A stretch of 64,000 nt of DNA from Paenibacillus athensensis (GCF_004514475.2 NZ_MYFO02000001.1:248001-312000), one strand, 5' to 3'; numbered from the stretch's first letter, positions 51,648 to 62,893 are shown. The notes: generated by a model not told the origin, from the letters alone. Program-made: numbers and translations.

Positions 51648-53639
51648 TTGAAATTGTTGCGCGCTCAGCATGGAACGATAACTGTCTATATGCTGATCTT
51701 GATCATCCCGCTATTGATGATAGCCGGTCTGTTGATCGACTTGGCGAGAATCAGGCTGGCAACAAATGAAAGTGAAACCGCGCTCAAGGCCGGCTTGCGT
51801 TCGGTGATGGCCGGATATGACCGCAGCTTGCAAACCTTCGGGCTCTGGGGGATGACCGCCAGCGCAAATTCGGCGCAGCAAGAGCTAAGCGCAATCATGT
51901 CCGCCAACCTGTCCGGGAGCGTGCAAGGCGGTCTGCCTTTGATCGACACTTCGCTGGAGAACGGCCGCGCCCGCCTAACGCCGGTATACTCGCTGGCGAG
52001 TCAGCTTATCTTGCGCCGGCAGCTGCTGGAAGCGGTGAAGTGGCAAGCGCCGCTGTCGTTTGAGCGCTATGTGGGCAGTGCGCTGCGGCCGGTTGAAGCT
52101 TCGGCTCCGCTGGCTGACGGGGTCAAGCTAGGGCGCGCCATCAAGGCGCTGGACAAGCTGCTTGATCAGCGGAACGCAGCAGGGGACGAAGCATGGGCAA
52201 GTCTGGAGGCGCTCTATAAGCTGTGGCAAGACGATGTTGCTGCGCTGCAGCAGCAGTCGGCACTGCTTCAACAAGCCGCTGATGAGCCGGAGGAGCGTGA
52301 AGCGCTGTACGTGCTGCATGCCCGGGCGCGAAGCCTGCTGTCGCAAAGCTCCGGACGTCAGCAGGAGCAATTGCGAGCAGCTGCCGAGCTGACGATGCGC
52401 GCACAGCTGGCAAACGAGCGCCTGCAGACTGCGCTTGCGGATGCCCGCAAGCAGTTGCTTCCTTCCTTGCTGCCGGTGGAAGGAGTGCTGGATGCCGTCC
52501 CGCTTTACGGAGCCTTTGATTTACGTGAGGCTGAAGATGCGCTCGCATCGCTTGTCACCAGGCTTGCAGCGGTTGGCACTTACTGGGACGGGCTATCCCC
52601 GGACCGGCTTGAGCAGGCCGGACAACGATTGGCTGCACTAACGATGGAAGGAACGCGCTGGCATGAAGTCAATTCCCAGGCTGATCGTGCGCGCCAGCAG
52701 CTGCTCAAGGCTGCCGATGCCCGCCGGCGGCAAGTAAAAGCAAGCATCCAAGCCGATTTCATGCAAGTCGATTCACTTGCGGAACCGCCCGGCTGTGCCG
52801 CTGGGAAGGACGGCTTTAATGACGCGTACCGTCATCTGCAGATGAGCGGTCCGGCAGAGGAGCAAGGACTCTATCAAAAATACCGCAGCTTGAACGGGCA
52901 AGATTCAGACATCGGCGGTCTTGCCGCCTTTGAATGGAATCAGCCGGAAGCGTTTAGTCTCGGTGCGCTGCAATTGCTGGATTCGCTGCTGGCTGCAGCG
53001 GCAGAGGAGCTACGCGATGATATCTGGATTCATGAATATGTGCTGACGGTATTTAGCAGCCGTACCGCAAAGAGCGATTTTTCGAACCGCCGTTTGGTTG
53101 GACAGGAAGCGGAGTATGTGCTGTACGGGTTTTCCGGCTGCGGAGCAAATCTGTCTGCTGCGTATGTCGAAATGTTTTCGCTGCGTCTGGCCGTGCGTAC
53201 CGTCGAGGCTTTGCTGCAGCCGGACCCGGCCGATCTGCAGCTCGGTTCGCCGATGCTGGTGTTGCTCGCTGCAAGCGCAGAAGGCGCGAAGCAAGCCGCA
53301 GCCGATATGAAGCTGCTTATTGATGGACAAGCTGTTCCTTTTTTCGAAAACAAGCCATTCCATGTAATCCAACTGAGCTATAACGATTACTTGCGGATTT
53401 TTTTACTCGTGCATAGCAGCCAAACAAAAACGTTGGCACGCATTCAAGCGCTGCTGGAGCTGAATACAGGGCTGGATCTGCGGCAAGCATCCGCCTGCTT
53501 CGAGAGCACAGCGCAAAGCAGCATCCGCCTATGGTTTGTACCTGCTTTCGCGCAACTGCCGTTTGGCTCCCGGCTGCTGGGCTGCGAGCTTCGCAATCAG
53601 AGGTGCGTCATTTCCAGCACAGCCATTTGGTCGTATTGA
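51648..53639 (+). CDS. TadG-like membrane-anchored surface protein
   Basis: A 663-residue protein that begins MKLLRAQHGTITVYMLILII, the membrane anchor typical of TadG/pilus Tad-like proteins, but without the +5 glutamate. A large extracytoplasmic region follows, rich in helices and coiled coil (about 160-390, many Gln/Ala/Leu/Arg). It starts at TTG 51648 with AAGGGGTG upstream. No von Willebrand domain was recognised. It may anchor or cap the pilus at the surface. Confidence 0.7.
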   Translation: MKLLRAQHGTITVYMLILIIPLLMIAGLLIDLARIRLATNESETALKAGLRSVMAGYDRSLQTFGLWGMTASANSAQQELSAIMSANLSGSVQGGLPLIDTSLENGRARLTPVYSLASQLILRRQLLEAVKWQAPLSFERYVGSALRPVEASAPLADGVKLGRAIKALDKLLDQRNAAGDEAWASLEALYKLWQDDVAALQQQSALLQQAADEPEEREALYVLHARARSLLSQSSGRQQEQLRAAAELTMRAQLANERLQTALADARKQLLPSLLPVEGVLDAVPLYGAFDLREAEDALASLVTRLAAVGTYWDGLSPDRLEQAGQRLAALTMEGTRWHEVNSQADRARQQLLKAADARRRQVKASIQADFMQVDSLAEPPGCAAGKDGFNDAYRHLQMSGPAEEQGLYQKYRSLNGQDSDIGGLAAFEWNQPEAFSLGALQLLDSLLAAAAEELRDDIWIHEYVLTVFSSRTAKSDFSNRRLVGQEAEYVLYGFSGCGANLSAAYVEMFSLRLAVRTVEALLQPDPADLQLGSPMLVLLAASAEGAKQAAADMKLLIDGQAVPFFENKPFHVIQLSYNDYLRIFLLVHSSQTKTLARIQALLELNTGLDLRQASACFESTAQSSIRLWFVPAFAQLPFGSRLLGCELRNQRCVISSTAIWSY

Positions 53640-53684
53640 TATCGCAAGCTTGATCGCCAGATAAAGAGAGGAGGCGTCTGCAGG

Positions 53685-54293
53685 ATGCTGCGATTTTGCG
53701 CCCGAAGGGACGGCGGTATTGTATTGGAGGCTGCGCTGCTGCTGCCGCTTGCGCTCGCGTTCTTGCTGGCGATGATCGAGCTGATTCATGTGAGCCGGAC
53801 TGAGCTGGCGCTGCGTTCCGCTACAAACGAGGCGGTTAAATCGCTTGCCGCTCAGTTGCATCCGCTGGCGCTGCTGCACCAAGCCCAAGCGCAGCAGAAC
53901 CCTGCTCCATCAGTTGCCGAAGCCCAGCGCCGTATAAGAGAAGCCAGAGCGTTGGCACTGCAGCCTGGTGTTTTTGCCGCCGGCTATGAAGCCTATGTGT
54001 CGGACGAACTGCTTGATCTGTGGCGCATAGAGCTGGCTCAGCAGGACAGCGATCAGCTTTTGCCGCAAAATCTGACTGATTTGACCACATTGGTGTATGC
54101 ATACTGCAATCCTAGGCTAATCCGCGCCAGCCAGTTTCATGTCATCGGCTATCAACTGCCGGATTTATCGGAAAACAAAGCCCCGTACCTGATGATTGAA
54201 GCGGAGGTGCAATTCGATTTGCGAATTCCATTTTTTAGCCGCACGTGGATGCTTAAAAAAAGAGCGATGGAACGCGCCTGGACGGGTGTGTAG
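53685..54293 (+). CDS. TadE-like pseudopilin
   Basis: A 202-residue pseudopilin. The segment RRDGGIVLEAALLLPLALAFLL (about 7-28; cleavage after DG gives GIVLE, Glu at +5) is the classical TadE N-terminus. The remainder is an extracytoplasmic domain with no known motif. AGAGAGGAGG lies upstream of ATG 53685. Its stop at 54293 is followed 13 bases later by the start of the peptidase gene that should process it. Confidence 0.8.
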   Translation: MLRFCARRDGGIVLEAALLLPLALAFLLAMIELIHVSRTELALRSATNEAVKSLAAQLHPLALLHQAQAQQNPAPSVAEAQRRIREARALALQPGVFAAGYEAYVSDELLDLWRIELAQQDSDQLLPQNLTDLTTLVYAYCNPRLIRASQFHVIGYQLPDLSENKAPYLMIEAEVQFDLRIPFFSRTWMLKKRAMERAWTGV

Positions 54294-54306
54294 AGAGGAG
54301 GAGGGT

Positions 54307-54819
54307 TTGGTTATTTTGTTTGCGGCCGTTGTTATCGTAGCTTTTATTACCGATGTGCGTAAAATGATCATTCCGAATGAATTGACGGCATTTGCTGCTT
54401 TGTCCGGCGTTTCCTGGCACTTGATCAGCGAAGGGTGGCCGGGACTTTGGTTTGCGGGAATGGGGCTGGCAACCGGCTTCGCGCTGCTGGTGGGCTTGTA
54501 TGCGGCCGGCGCTTTGGGCGCGGGCGACGTAAAGCTGTTTGCCGGTATCGGGGCAATGATGGGCACCGTATTTGTATTCCAGTGTGTACTTTATTCCTTG
54601 TTGCTTGCCGGCTTGATCGGGCTGCTGATTGCGCTGTTTCGGAAAATGACGCTGCAGCTTGCTTGTACAATGACCTATTGGGCAATTTCGTTTTGCTTGC
54701 GCGAAAACAGGCTGCGGTTGCGCGATTTCAGGCAAATGAGCAGCATTCGCTTCCCGTTCATGTACGCCGTGCTGCCCGGCGCTGCGGTCGCTTTATGGTA
54801 TCACCCGCTGCCCGTGTAA
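54307..54819 (+). CDS. Prepilin peptidase of the Tad locus (TadV/CpaA-like)
   Basis: A 170-residue A24-family aspartic peptidase in the membrane. Catalytic aspartates are in TDVRKMIIPNEL (about 13-24) and ALGAGDVKLFAGIG (about 74-87). Unlike PilD at 31439 it lacks the N-terminal zinc/methylase part, as usual for TadV. It probably starts at TTG 54307 after GAGGAGGAGGG; the next TTG at 54316 is an alternative. It ends the Tad-type operon. TadA, TadB and TadC genes are not in the window. Confidence 0.85.
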   Translation: MVILFAAVVIVAFITDVRKMIIPNELTAFAALSGVSWHLISEGWPGLWFAGMGLATGFALLVGLYAAGALGAGDVKLFAGIGAMMGTVFVFQCVLYSLLLAGLIGLLIALFRKMTLQLACTMTYWAISFCLRENRLRLRDFRQMSSIRFPFMYAVLPGAAVALWYHPLPV

Positions 54820-54901
54820 GCGATGGCATCCGCAGTCCGGCGGTCTGGCCTGATTTTTATCCAGCAGCGTCATTTTTTTATTTCCCGTCCGCTGGCGCAA
54901 G

Positions 54902-54910
54902 TGGTATAAT
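54902..54910 (+). promoter_or_regulatory. Extended -10 promoter before the yfmM-type gene
   Basis: TGGTATAAT (TGn plus perfect TATAAT, 54905-54910) lies 56 bases before the start codon; no clear -35 box. Confidence 0.5.
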
Positions 54911-54965
54911 AAGACGTCGCGAAAAGGCGATTAACTTCGTAGAGACGGGAGTTTGGATTGACGAT

Positions 54966-56528
54966 ATGAGTCTGTTGACAGTCGAAGACGTCAGCCATAG
55001 TTTTGGCGGGCGGGTATTGTTTAAAAATGTTTCGTTTCGTTTGCTGGCCGGTGAGCGTGTCGGTCTTGTAGGCGCTAACGGTGTAGGCAAATCTACGCTA
55101 ATGAATATATTGACCGGACAGGTGCTCAAGGATGATGGGAAAGTCGAATGGACGCCGCGCGTTCACTACGGCTATCTCGACCAGCACTCCAAGCTGACGC
55201 CGGGCAAGACGGTGCGCGACGTGCTGCGCGACGCATTTTTGCCGCTGTATGAGCAAGAGCAGGAAATGCTCGCGATTACGGAAAAAATGAGCGAGGCTTC
55301 CCCCGAGGAGCTGGAGCTTTTGCTGGAACAGATGGGAGAAATTCAGGAGCGTCTGGATGCGAGCGGCTTTTATTTGCTCGATGTCAAGGTTGAGGAGATG
55401 GCCAATGGTCTGGGCCTGAACGCGATCGGTCTGGAGCGCGATGTCGCGACGCTGAGCGGCGGTCAGCGCACCAAGGTGCTACTGGCCAAGCTGCTGCTGG
55501 AAAAGCCGACCGTGCTGCTGCTGGACGAGCCGACGAACTATCTGGATGTTGAGCACATCGAATGGTTGAAAAACTATTTGCAGGAATATCCGTTTGCCTT
55601 CATGCTCATTTCCCATGATACGGAGTTCATGAACCAGGTGGTCAATGTCATTTACCATCTGGAATTTTCCAAGCTGACCCGGTATACGGCGAATTATGAG
55701 AAATTTTTGCAGATGGCTGAAATCAACAAAAACCAGCATATCGATGCTTATGAAAAGCAGCAGGAATATATCAAGCAGCAGGAGGATTTCATCCAGCGCA
55801 ACAAAGCGCGGTATTCGACCTCAGGACGGGCGAAAAGCCGCCAGAAGCAGCTGGAGCGCATCGATCGGATCGATCGTCCGGAGACAGCGGCCAAGCCGAC
55901 GTTTGTGTTCAAGGAATCGCGAGCTAGCGGACGGATTGTTTTTGAAGCGGAAAAAATGGAAATCGGCTATGACCGGCCGCTGCTGCCGCAGATGAGCGTT
56001 TCCATTGAACGCGGCGAGAAAATTGCCATTGTCGGCTGCAACGGCGTGGGCAAATCGACGCTGCTCAAAACGATTTTGGGCAAAATCCAGCCTTACAGCG
56101 GCAAAACGTACCGCGGCGACTTTTTGTTCCCCGCTTATTTTGAGCAGGAGGTCAAAGCCGGCAATATTACGCCGATTGACGACGTATGGAACGAATATTC
56201 GCATATGAACCAGCATGAGGTACGCGCGGCGCTGGCCCGCTGCGGCTTGACCAACGAGCATATTACACGGCCGCTGAGCATGCTGAGCGGCGGCGAGCAA
56301 GCGAAGGTGCGGCTGTGCAAGCTGCTGATGCGGGAAAGCAACTGGCTGCTGTTTGACGAGCCGACGAACCATTTGGACGTTGTCGCCAAAGAAGAGCTGC
56401 AGCGCGCCTTGAAGGAGTACAAGGGCACCGTGCTGCTCGTATGTCACGAGCCGGATTTTTATGAGGGCTGGGTGACCAAGGTATGGGATGTCGAGTCCTG
56501 GTCGACGAATCAGAAGGTACGGCAATAG
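54966..56528 (+). CDS. yfmM: ABC-F family ATPase, YfmM-like
   Basis: A 520-residue soluble protein with two ABC ATPase domains and no membrane part, the ABC-F plan. Domain 1 has GANGVGKST and LSGGQRTKVLLAK; domain 2 has GCNGVGKST and LSGGEQAKVRL; both have DEPTN Walker B motifs. A linker rich in Glu/Lys (about 240-300) joins them. The opening matches Bacillus YfmM, which is linked to antibiotic tolerance and ribosome protection. ABC-F proteins act at the ribosomal E site. Confidence 0.88.
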   Translation: MSLLTVEDVSHSFGGRVLFKNVSFRLLAGERVGLVGANGVGKSTLMNILTGQVLKDDGKVEWTPRVHYGYLDQHSKLTPGKTVRDVLRDAFLPLYEQEQEMLAITEKMSEASPEELELLLEQMGEIQERLDASGFYLLDVKVEEMANGLGLNAIGLERDVATLSGGQRTKVLLAKLLLEKPTVLLLDEPTNYLDVEHIEWLKNYLQEYPFAFMLISHDTEFMNQVVNVIYHLEFSKLTRYTANYEKFLQMAEINKNQHIDAYEKQQEYIKQQEDFIQRNKARYSTSGRAKSRQKQLERIDRIDRPETAAKPTFVFKESRASGRIVFEAEKMEIGYDRPLLPQMSVSIERGEKIAIVGCNGVGKSTLLKTILGKIQPYSGKTYRGDFLFPAYFEQEVKAGNITPIDDVWNEYSHMNQHEVRAALARCGLTNEHITRPLSMLSGGEQAKVRLCKLLMRESNWLLFDEPTNHLDVVAKEELQRALKEYKGTVLLVCHEPDFYEGWVTKVWDVESWSTNQKVRQ

Positions 56529-56543
56529 AAGGAGGAACGGGTT

Positions 56544-56834
56544 TTGCTGACACATATTGTGTTGTTCAAGCTCAAGGACCGCAGTCCAGAAGCGATTGAG
56601 GTTACGCGCAAGGTGCTTGCCGATATGGAGGGCAAGATTGAGGTGCTGCGGCATATCGAGGTTGGAACGGATGTGCTGCATGCCGCACGTTCCTACGATA
56701 TCGCGCTGATTACGAAGTTCGACTCGCTGGAGGATTTGCATGTTTATGATACGCATCCGGTGCACGAGCAGGTTAAAGCGCATATGAAAACGGTGCTGGA
56801 CGGGAGTTCCGTTTGCGTCGATTTTGAAAGTTAA
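56544..56834 (+). CDS. Dabb (stress-responsive alpha/beta barrel) domain protein
   Basis: A 96-residue protein with the Dabb pattern: HIVLFKLKD at the start, EVGTDVLHAARSYDIALI in the middle and YDTHPVHEQV near the end. Such proteins form dimeric ferredoxin-like barrels; bacterial roles are mostly unknown. It starts at TTG 56544 with GAAGGAGGAACGG upstream, 15 bases after the ABC-F gene, so it is probably co-transcribed with it. Confidence 0.88.
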   Translation: MLTHIVLFKLKDRSPEAIEVTRKVLADMEGKIEVLRHIEVGTDVLHAARSYDIALITKFDSLEDLHVYDTHPVHEQVKAHMKTVLDGSSVCVDFES

Positions 56835-56956
56835 TCGTTTGAAAAACGTATGAAAACAGTGTAGTATCCTTATTTAAGAGGCTGCACTGTTTTTGCCTGT
56901 TCAGGCGGATTCCCGCATGGGGACGCCTTGCGGGCTGAAGGGAGGGGCCGTTTTTG

Positions 56957-58000
56957 ATGATCGCGATCGATCAGGCTTACGTGATGGAAATGCTCGATTT
57001 GCTGCTGCGGACGCCAAGCCCGACCGGCTATACGCACGAGATCATGCGCAAGCTGGAGGAGCAGCTCGCACAGCTCGGGTATGTCATGGCGTATACGAAC
57101 AAGGGCTGCGGCGTTGTCACGATTCCCGGCGCGGACGCCAGCCGGGTTGTCGGCATTTCCGCGCATGTCGATACGCTGGGCGCGATGGTTCGTTCGATCA
57201 AAGCCGACGGCCGGCTGCGAATGACGCCTCTCGGCGGCTATATGATGGGCTCTGTGGAAAACGAATATTGCCGTATCCATACGCGCGATGGTGGCGAATA
57301 CGAAGGGACGATTTTGCCGACGCATCCGTCTGTGCACGTGTACGACGATGCGCGCGAGCAAAAGCGCGAAGAAGCGAACATGGAGGTGCGCATCGACGAG
57401 TCTGTACGCTCCAAAGCGGATGCCGAGGCGCTGGGCATCCGCGTCGGCGATTTCATATCGTTTGATCCACGCGTCCGCTTGCTGCCGAACGGCTATGTCA
57501 AATCGCGACATCTGGACGATAAAGCCGCTGTCGCCGCTGTGCTTGGACTGCTTGCAGGGCTACGCGAAGCGCAGGCCGAGCCCATTTGTACGGTCAAGCT
57601 GTTTTTCTCGACGTATGAAGAGGTGGGGCATGGCTCGGCATATATCCCGGAGGACATTCAAGAGCTGCTGGCCGTCGACATGGGCGCGCTCGGCGACGAT
57701 TTGAGCGGCAATGAGGAAGGCGTCTCGATCTGCGCCAAGGACTCCTCCGGACCTTACGATTACGGCATGACTTCGCAGCTGATCCGACTGGCCGAGCGCG
57801 AGGGCATCCGCTACGCCGTCGACATTTATCCGCGATACGGCTCGGACGCATCGGCCGCATTGCGCGGCGGACGCGATATTCGCGCAGCGCTGCTTGGGCC
57901 AGGCGTTCATGCTTCACACGGCATGGAGCGCACGCATATTGACGCCGTCATGGGAACCGCGCGCCTGCTGGCCGCTTATATTACGCATGCGGAGGAATGA
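56957..58000 (+). CDS. M42 family metallopeptidase (glutamyl aminopeptidase-like)
   Basis: A 347-residue cobalt/zinc aminopeptidase that forms large tetrahedral complexes and digests peptides in the cytosol. Metal and catalytic residues are visible: GISAHVDTLG (His/Asp), KSRHLDDKAAV (bridging Asp), YEEVGHG (general base Glu), VDMGALG, and the C-terminal HASHGMERTH. ATG 56957 was chosen because GGAGGGG lies nine bases upstream. The gene is followed by the yfmR-type ABC-F gene after 42 bases. Confidence 0.92.
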   Translation: MIAIDQAYVMEMLDLLLRTPSPTGYTHEIMRKLEEQLAQLGYVMAYTNKGCGVVTIPGADASRVVGISAHVDTLGAMVRSIKADGRLRMTPLGGYMMGSVENEYCRIHTRDGGEYEGTILPTHPSVHVYDDAREQKREEANMEVRIDESVRSKADAEALGIRVGDFISFDPRVRLLPNGYVKSRHLDDKAAVAAVLGLLAGLREAQAEPICTVKLFFSTYEEVGHGSAYIPEDIQELLAVDMGALGDDLSGNEEGVSICAKDSSGPYDYGMTSQLIRLAEREGIRYAVDIYPRYGSDASAALRGGRDIRAALLGPGVHASHGMERTHIDAVMGTARLLAAYITHAEE

Positions 58001-58042
58001 AAAAACGGCCTGCACAAGAGGCGGCCGGGAGGATAACGGCAT

Positions 58043-59995
58043 ATGAATATTTTAAGCGTACAAAACATTTCCAAAAGCTACGGCGACAAGGTTTTGTTCG
58101 ACGATATTTCGTTCACGCTGAACGAAAAGGAGCGTATCGGGCTGATCGGCGTAAACGGCACCGGCAAATCGACCCTGCTGCAGCTGCTGGCAGGGCTGGA
58201 GACCCCGGATCGAGGCAAGCTGGTGCACGCGAACCATTTCCGCGTGGAATATTTGCCGCAAAACCCGGAGTTCGAACCGGACTCTACGGTGCTGGAGCAA
58301 GTATTCCACGGCAGCTCGCCGCTCATGCAGGCGCTGCGCGACCATGAGCGGGCGCTGGCCGAGCTGGAGGCGGAGCCGTCCAGCTCGGAGAAGCAGGCGC
58401 GGCTGTTCAAGGTCCAGCAGCGCATGGACAGTCTCGGCGCGTGGGAAGCCGGCACCGTCGCCAAAACGGTGCTCACGCGGCTCGGCATCGCCGAGTTCGA
58501 CAAGCCCGTCGGCCAGCTGTCCGGCGGGCAGCGCAAGCGCGTCGCGATGGCGCGCGTGCTAATCCAGCCCGCGGATCTGCTTATCCTCGACGAGCCGACG
58601 AACCACATCGACAATGAAACCGCGATGTGGCTGGAGGAATTCCTCAGCAAGTGGAAGGGCGCCTTGCTGCTGGTCACGCACGACCGCTATTTCCTGGAGC
58701 GCGTGACAAACCGCATGCTGGAGCTGGACCGCGGCAAGCTGTACAGCTATGAAGGCAACTACGAAGCGTTTCTGGAGAAGAAAGCCGAGCGCATGGAATC
58801 GGAAGCGGCCAGCGAAGACAAGCGGCAAAACCTGTTGCGGCGCGAGCTGGCTTGGCTGCGACGCGGAGCCAAGGCGCGCACGACCAAGCAAAAAGCGCGA
58901 GTGCAGCGCGCCGAGGAGCTGCGCGACCGCAAGCTCGACGGCCCGGCCGACAAGCTCGACATGGCGCTGGCGGGCAGCCGGCTCGGTAAAAAGGTGCTGG
59001 AGCTGGAGCATGTCAGCAAAAGCTACGGCGACCGCGCGCTGATCCGCGATTTCAGCTACATCGTCATGCCAGGCGACCGGCTGGGCATTATCGGTCCGAA
59101 CGGCAGCGGCAAATCGACGCTGCTGAACCTGCTCGCCGGGCGTCTTCAGCCCGACAGCGGCACCATCGAAACCGGCCAAACGGTCAAGCTGGCCTATTAT
59201 ACCCAGGAAAACGTCGAGATGGACGGCAAAATGCGCGTGATCGAATACATCAAGGAAGTCGCGGAGCAAATCCGCACCGCTGACGGCGAGCTGATTTCCG
59301 CTGCGCAAATGCTGGAACGGTTCCTGTTCTCGCCAGCATTGCAATGGACGCCGATCGAACGGCTGTCCGGCGGCGAACGGCGGCGTCTTTACCTCTTGCG
59401 CACGCTGATGGGCGAACCGAACGTGCTGCTGCTTGACGAGCCGACCAACGATCTCGACCTGCAAACGCTGACGATTCTCGAAGACTATCTGGAATATTTT
59501 CCGGGCGCCGTCATTACCGTATCCCACGACCGCTACTTTCTTGACCGTACGGCCGAGCATTTGTTTGCGTTTGAAGGCAGCGGGGCGCTGACGCCGTATT
59601 TCGGCAACTACTCCGACTATCTGGAGGAGAAGCGTCAGCAGGAGGAAGCGGAGCAGCAGCGCAAGGCTGCGTTGAAGCCAGCGGTATCCGCAGCTCAGCA
59701 GCAAGCGGCCGGAGGAAGCGGCTCAAGCCAGTCCCAAAGCCAGCCGTCCGCGCGTCCCAAAAAGCTCACCTTCAAGGAGCAGAAAGAATGGGACGAAATC
59801 GAAGGCCGCATCGGCGCGCTGGAGGAACGAATAGCCGGGCTCAAGGCGCAGATCGAAAGCGCGGGCAGCGATTTTGACAAGGTGCGGACTTTGTATGAAG
59901 AGGAGCAAGCGACGCAAGCCGAGCTCGACGGGGCCGTGGAGCGGTGGTCGTATTTATCCGAATTGGTAGAAGAGATTGAAAGAAGTAAATTATGA
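58043..59995 (+). CDS. yfmR: ABC-F family ATPase, YfmR/Uup-like
   Basis: A 650-residue two-domain ABC-F ATPase. Domain 1 has GVNGTGKST and LSGGQRKRVAMAR; domain 2 has GPNGSGKST and LSGGERRRLYLLR; both Walker B motifs are intact. The C-terminal coiled coil (about 565-645, EEQATQAELDGAVERW) is the Uup-type DNA/ribosome-binding extension and marks it as YfmR rather than YkpA. YfmR relieves ribosomes stalled at polyproline, in parallel with EF-P. GGGAGGATAACGGCAT precedes the ATG. Confidence 0.9.
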   Translation: MNILSVQNISKSYGDKVLFDDISFTLNEKERIGLIGVNGTGKSTLLQLLAGLETPDRGKLVHANHFRVEYLPQNPEFEPDSTVLEQVFHGSSPLMQALRDHERALAELEAEPSSSEKQARLFKVQQRMDSLGAWEAGTVAKTVLTRLGIAEFDKPVGQLSGGQRKRVAMARVLIQPADLLILDEPTNHIDNETAMWLEEFLSKWKGALLLVTHDRYFLERVTNRMLELDRGKLYSYEGNYEAFLEKKAERMESEAASEDKRQNLLRRELAWLRRGAKARTTKQKARVQRAEELRDRKLDGPADKLDMALAGSRLGKKVLELEHVSKSYGDRALIRDFSYIVMPGDRLGIIGPNGSGKSTLLNLLAGRLQPDSGTIETGQTVKLAYYTQENVEMDGKMRVIEYIKEVAEQIRTADGELISAAQMLERFLFSPALQWTPIERLSGGERRRLYLLRTLMGEPNVLLLDEPTNDLDLQTLTILEDYLEYFPGAVITVSHDRYFLDRTAEHLFAFEGSGALTPYFGNYSDYLEEKRQQEEAEQQRKAALKPAVSAAQQQAAGGSGSSQSQSQPSARPKKLTFKEQKEWDEIEGRIGALEERIAGLKAQIESAGSDFDKVRTLYEEEQATQAELDGAVERWSYLSELVEEIERSKL

Positions 59996-60007
59996 TATAA
60001 TAGGTAA

Positions 60008-61654
<1,647 letters not shown>

Positions 61655-61670
61655 GCGGCTGCACGCATGC

Positions 61671-61713
61671 AAAAGGCGCCCGGGATCGCAATATCGTCCG
61701 CTGGGCGCCTTTG
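61671..61713. terminator. Bidirectional terminator between ykpA and the 69-aa gene
   Basis: AAAAGGCGCCC and GGGCGCCTTT form a strong stem; both strands end in short T runs. Confidence 0.8.
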
Positions 61714-61726
61714 GTTTGCTTAAAAT

Positions 61727-61936
61727 TTAGCTTCCGCCTGTCCGGCGGCGCTGATTGTTGACTTTCTTGGTCATTTGGCTTTTCATCGACTGGTTGCCGC
61801 CGCCGCCGTGCTTAAGATTCGCTTTTTGTGCGGCTTGCTCGGCTTGCTTCTGCGCCAGCTTTTGCTTGATCGCATCGGCCAGGCTGACCTTCTTAGGCCC
61901 TTGCTCTTCAGGTTGATCAACAGGCTTGTCTGACAA
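61727..61936 (-). CDS. Small basic low-complexity protein, 69 aa
   Basis: A 69-residue protein: an acidic start (SDKPVDQPEEQG), an amphipathic helix (VSLADAIKQKLAQKQAEQAAQKA) read here as residues about 17-39, then a Gly- and Arg-rich basic tail (NNQRRRTGG). TTG 61936 was chosen for the AGAAGGTG eight bases upstream. I recognise no family; the basic tail could bind nucleic acid. Confidence 0.6.
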   Translation of the reverse strand: MSDKPVDQPEEQGPKKVSLADAIKQKLAQKQAEQAAQKANLKHGGGGNQSMKSQMTKKVNNQRRRTGGS

Positions 61937-62012
61937 TCGGAACACCTTCTTTACGTAATATGATTATAGTATAATCGAATCGAAGCAAAGAGGAAAGAAG
62001 GGGACGACCCGA

Positions 62013-62543
62013 ATGTTCGATCCGACGATTTATGATAATATGAAGGTCGTGCTGGAGGGCGCTGTGTACGATCTGGACATGGAGGGCGCCATCCTTGTGA
62101 CACAGCGCTGCGACCGGATCGACCTGAGCTCGATGTCGCGCCATTACGCGATTGAATTTGCTTGCGGGCCGGAGCAGCCAAGCCGCGCACGCATCGAACT
62201 GTACGCGCATCTGAACGATTTGGCTGCGGAGATTATGGAACATCCGGGTGCCGCGCCGGGCTGCACGATGGAGGTGCGGTTTACGACGCCGGTGCGCGAG
62301 CCGCAGCGCGAATGTCCGGACATCGCCCGCAGGCTGCAGCTCATTTGGGGCAACCGCCCGTCGATCGAGCAGCGGCTTTCGTTTGCATACGCCGAAGCGC
62401 AAGCGTTGACGCCGGCATCGTATGTGAACGATATCCGCTTGCAGTTTGGCCGCAAGGTCGATGAAAGCCACATCGGCGATTTGCCGGAGCTGCTCGATTG
62501 CGCGGCGCAAAGCCTGCTGATGCTCGACAGGCGGGAGGGCTGA
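62013..62543 (+). CDS. Hypothetical protein, 176 aa
   Basis: A soluble 176-residue protein without signal peptide or membrane segment, starting at ATG 62013 with AGGAAAGAAGGGG upstream. The next gene, a thioredoxin-like protein, starts after one base, and kapB follows, so it belongs to a three-gene operon. I recognise no domain. A mixed alpha/beta composition with conserved-looking acidic and aromatic spots suggests a genuine cytosolic enzyme or regulator of Bacillales. Confidence 0.75.
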   Translation: MFDPTIYDNMKVVLEGAVYDLDMEGAILVTQRCDRIDLSSMSRHYAIEFACGPEQPSRARIELYAHLNDLAAEIMEHPGAAPGCTMEVRFTTPVREPQRECPDIARRLQLIWGNRPSIEQRLSFAYAEAQALTPASYVNDIRLQFGRKVDESHIGDLPELLDCAAQSLLMLDRREG

Positions 62544-62544
62544 C

Positions 62545-62877
62545 ATGCGCGAATGGACGCAACGCGAGCTGCTGGAGCGCACGGAGCAGACGGAACATGA
62601 CGGCAGCAGCTTTGCCGTATTTATTTATACGCCGCTGTGCGGCACCTGCAAGGTGGCCGAGCGTATGCTGCAGGTGATCGAAGCGATGCGGCCGAACTTG
62701 CCGCTGTTCAAAGGCAACATCAATTTCATGCCCGAGCTGGCCGCGACGTGGCAAATTCGCAGCGTGCCTTGCATTGCAGCCGTACGCGGCGGAAATCCCC
62801 AGGCGCTGATCTACAGCGTGCAATCGGTGGACGCATTGGATTTGCGGCTGTCGGAATTTTTAAAAATAAAGGAATAA
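62545..62877 (+). CDS. Thioredoxin-like protein (CGTC active site)
   Basis: A 110-residue thioredoxin-fold protein with redox motif FIYTPLCGTCKVAERML (the CxxC is CGTC, about 32-35) and the cis-proline segment IRSVPCIAAV. It resembles YtpP-type small thioredoxins and lacks a signal peptide, so it acts in the cytosol. Located one base after the 176-aa gene and 16 bases before kapB, likely one transcript. Confidence 0.88.
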   Translation: MREWTQRELLERTEQTEHDGSSFAVFIYTPLCGTCKVAERMLQVIEAMRPNLPLFKGNINFMPELAATWQIRSVPCIAAVRGGNPQALIYSVQSVDALDLRLSEFLKIKE

Positions 62878-62893
62878 AGGAGTGGACGCGGAC

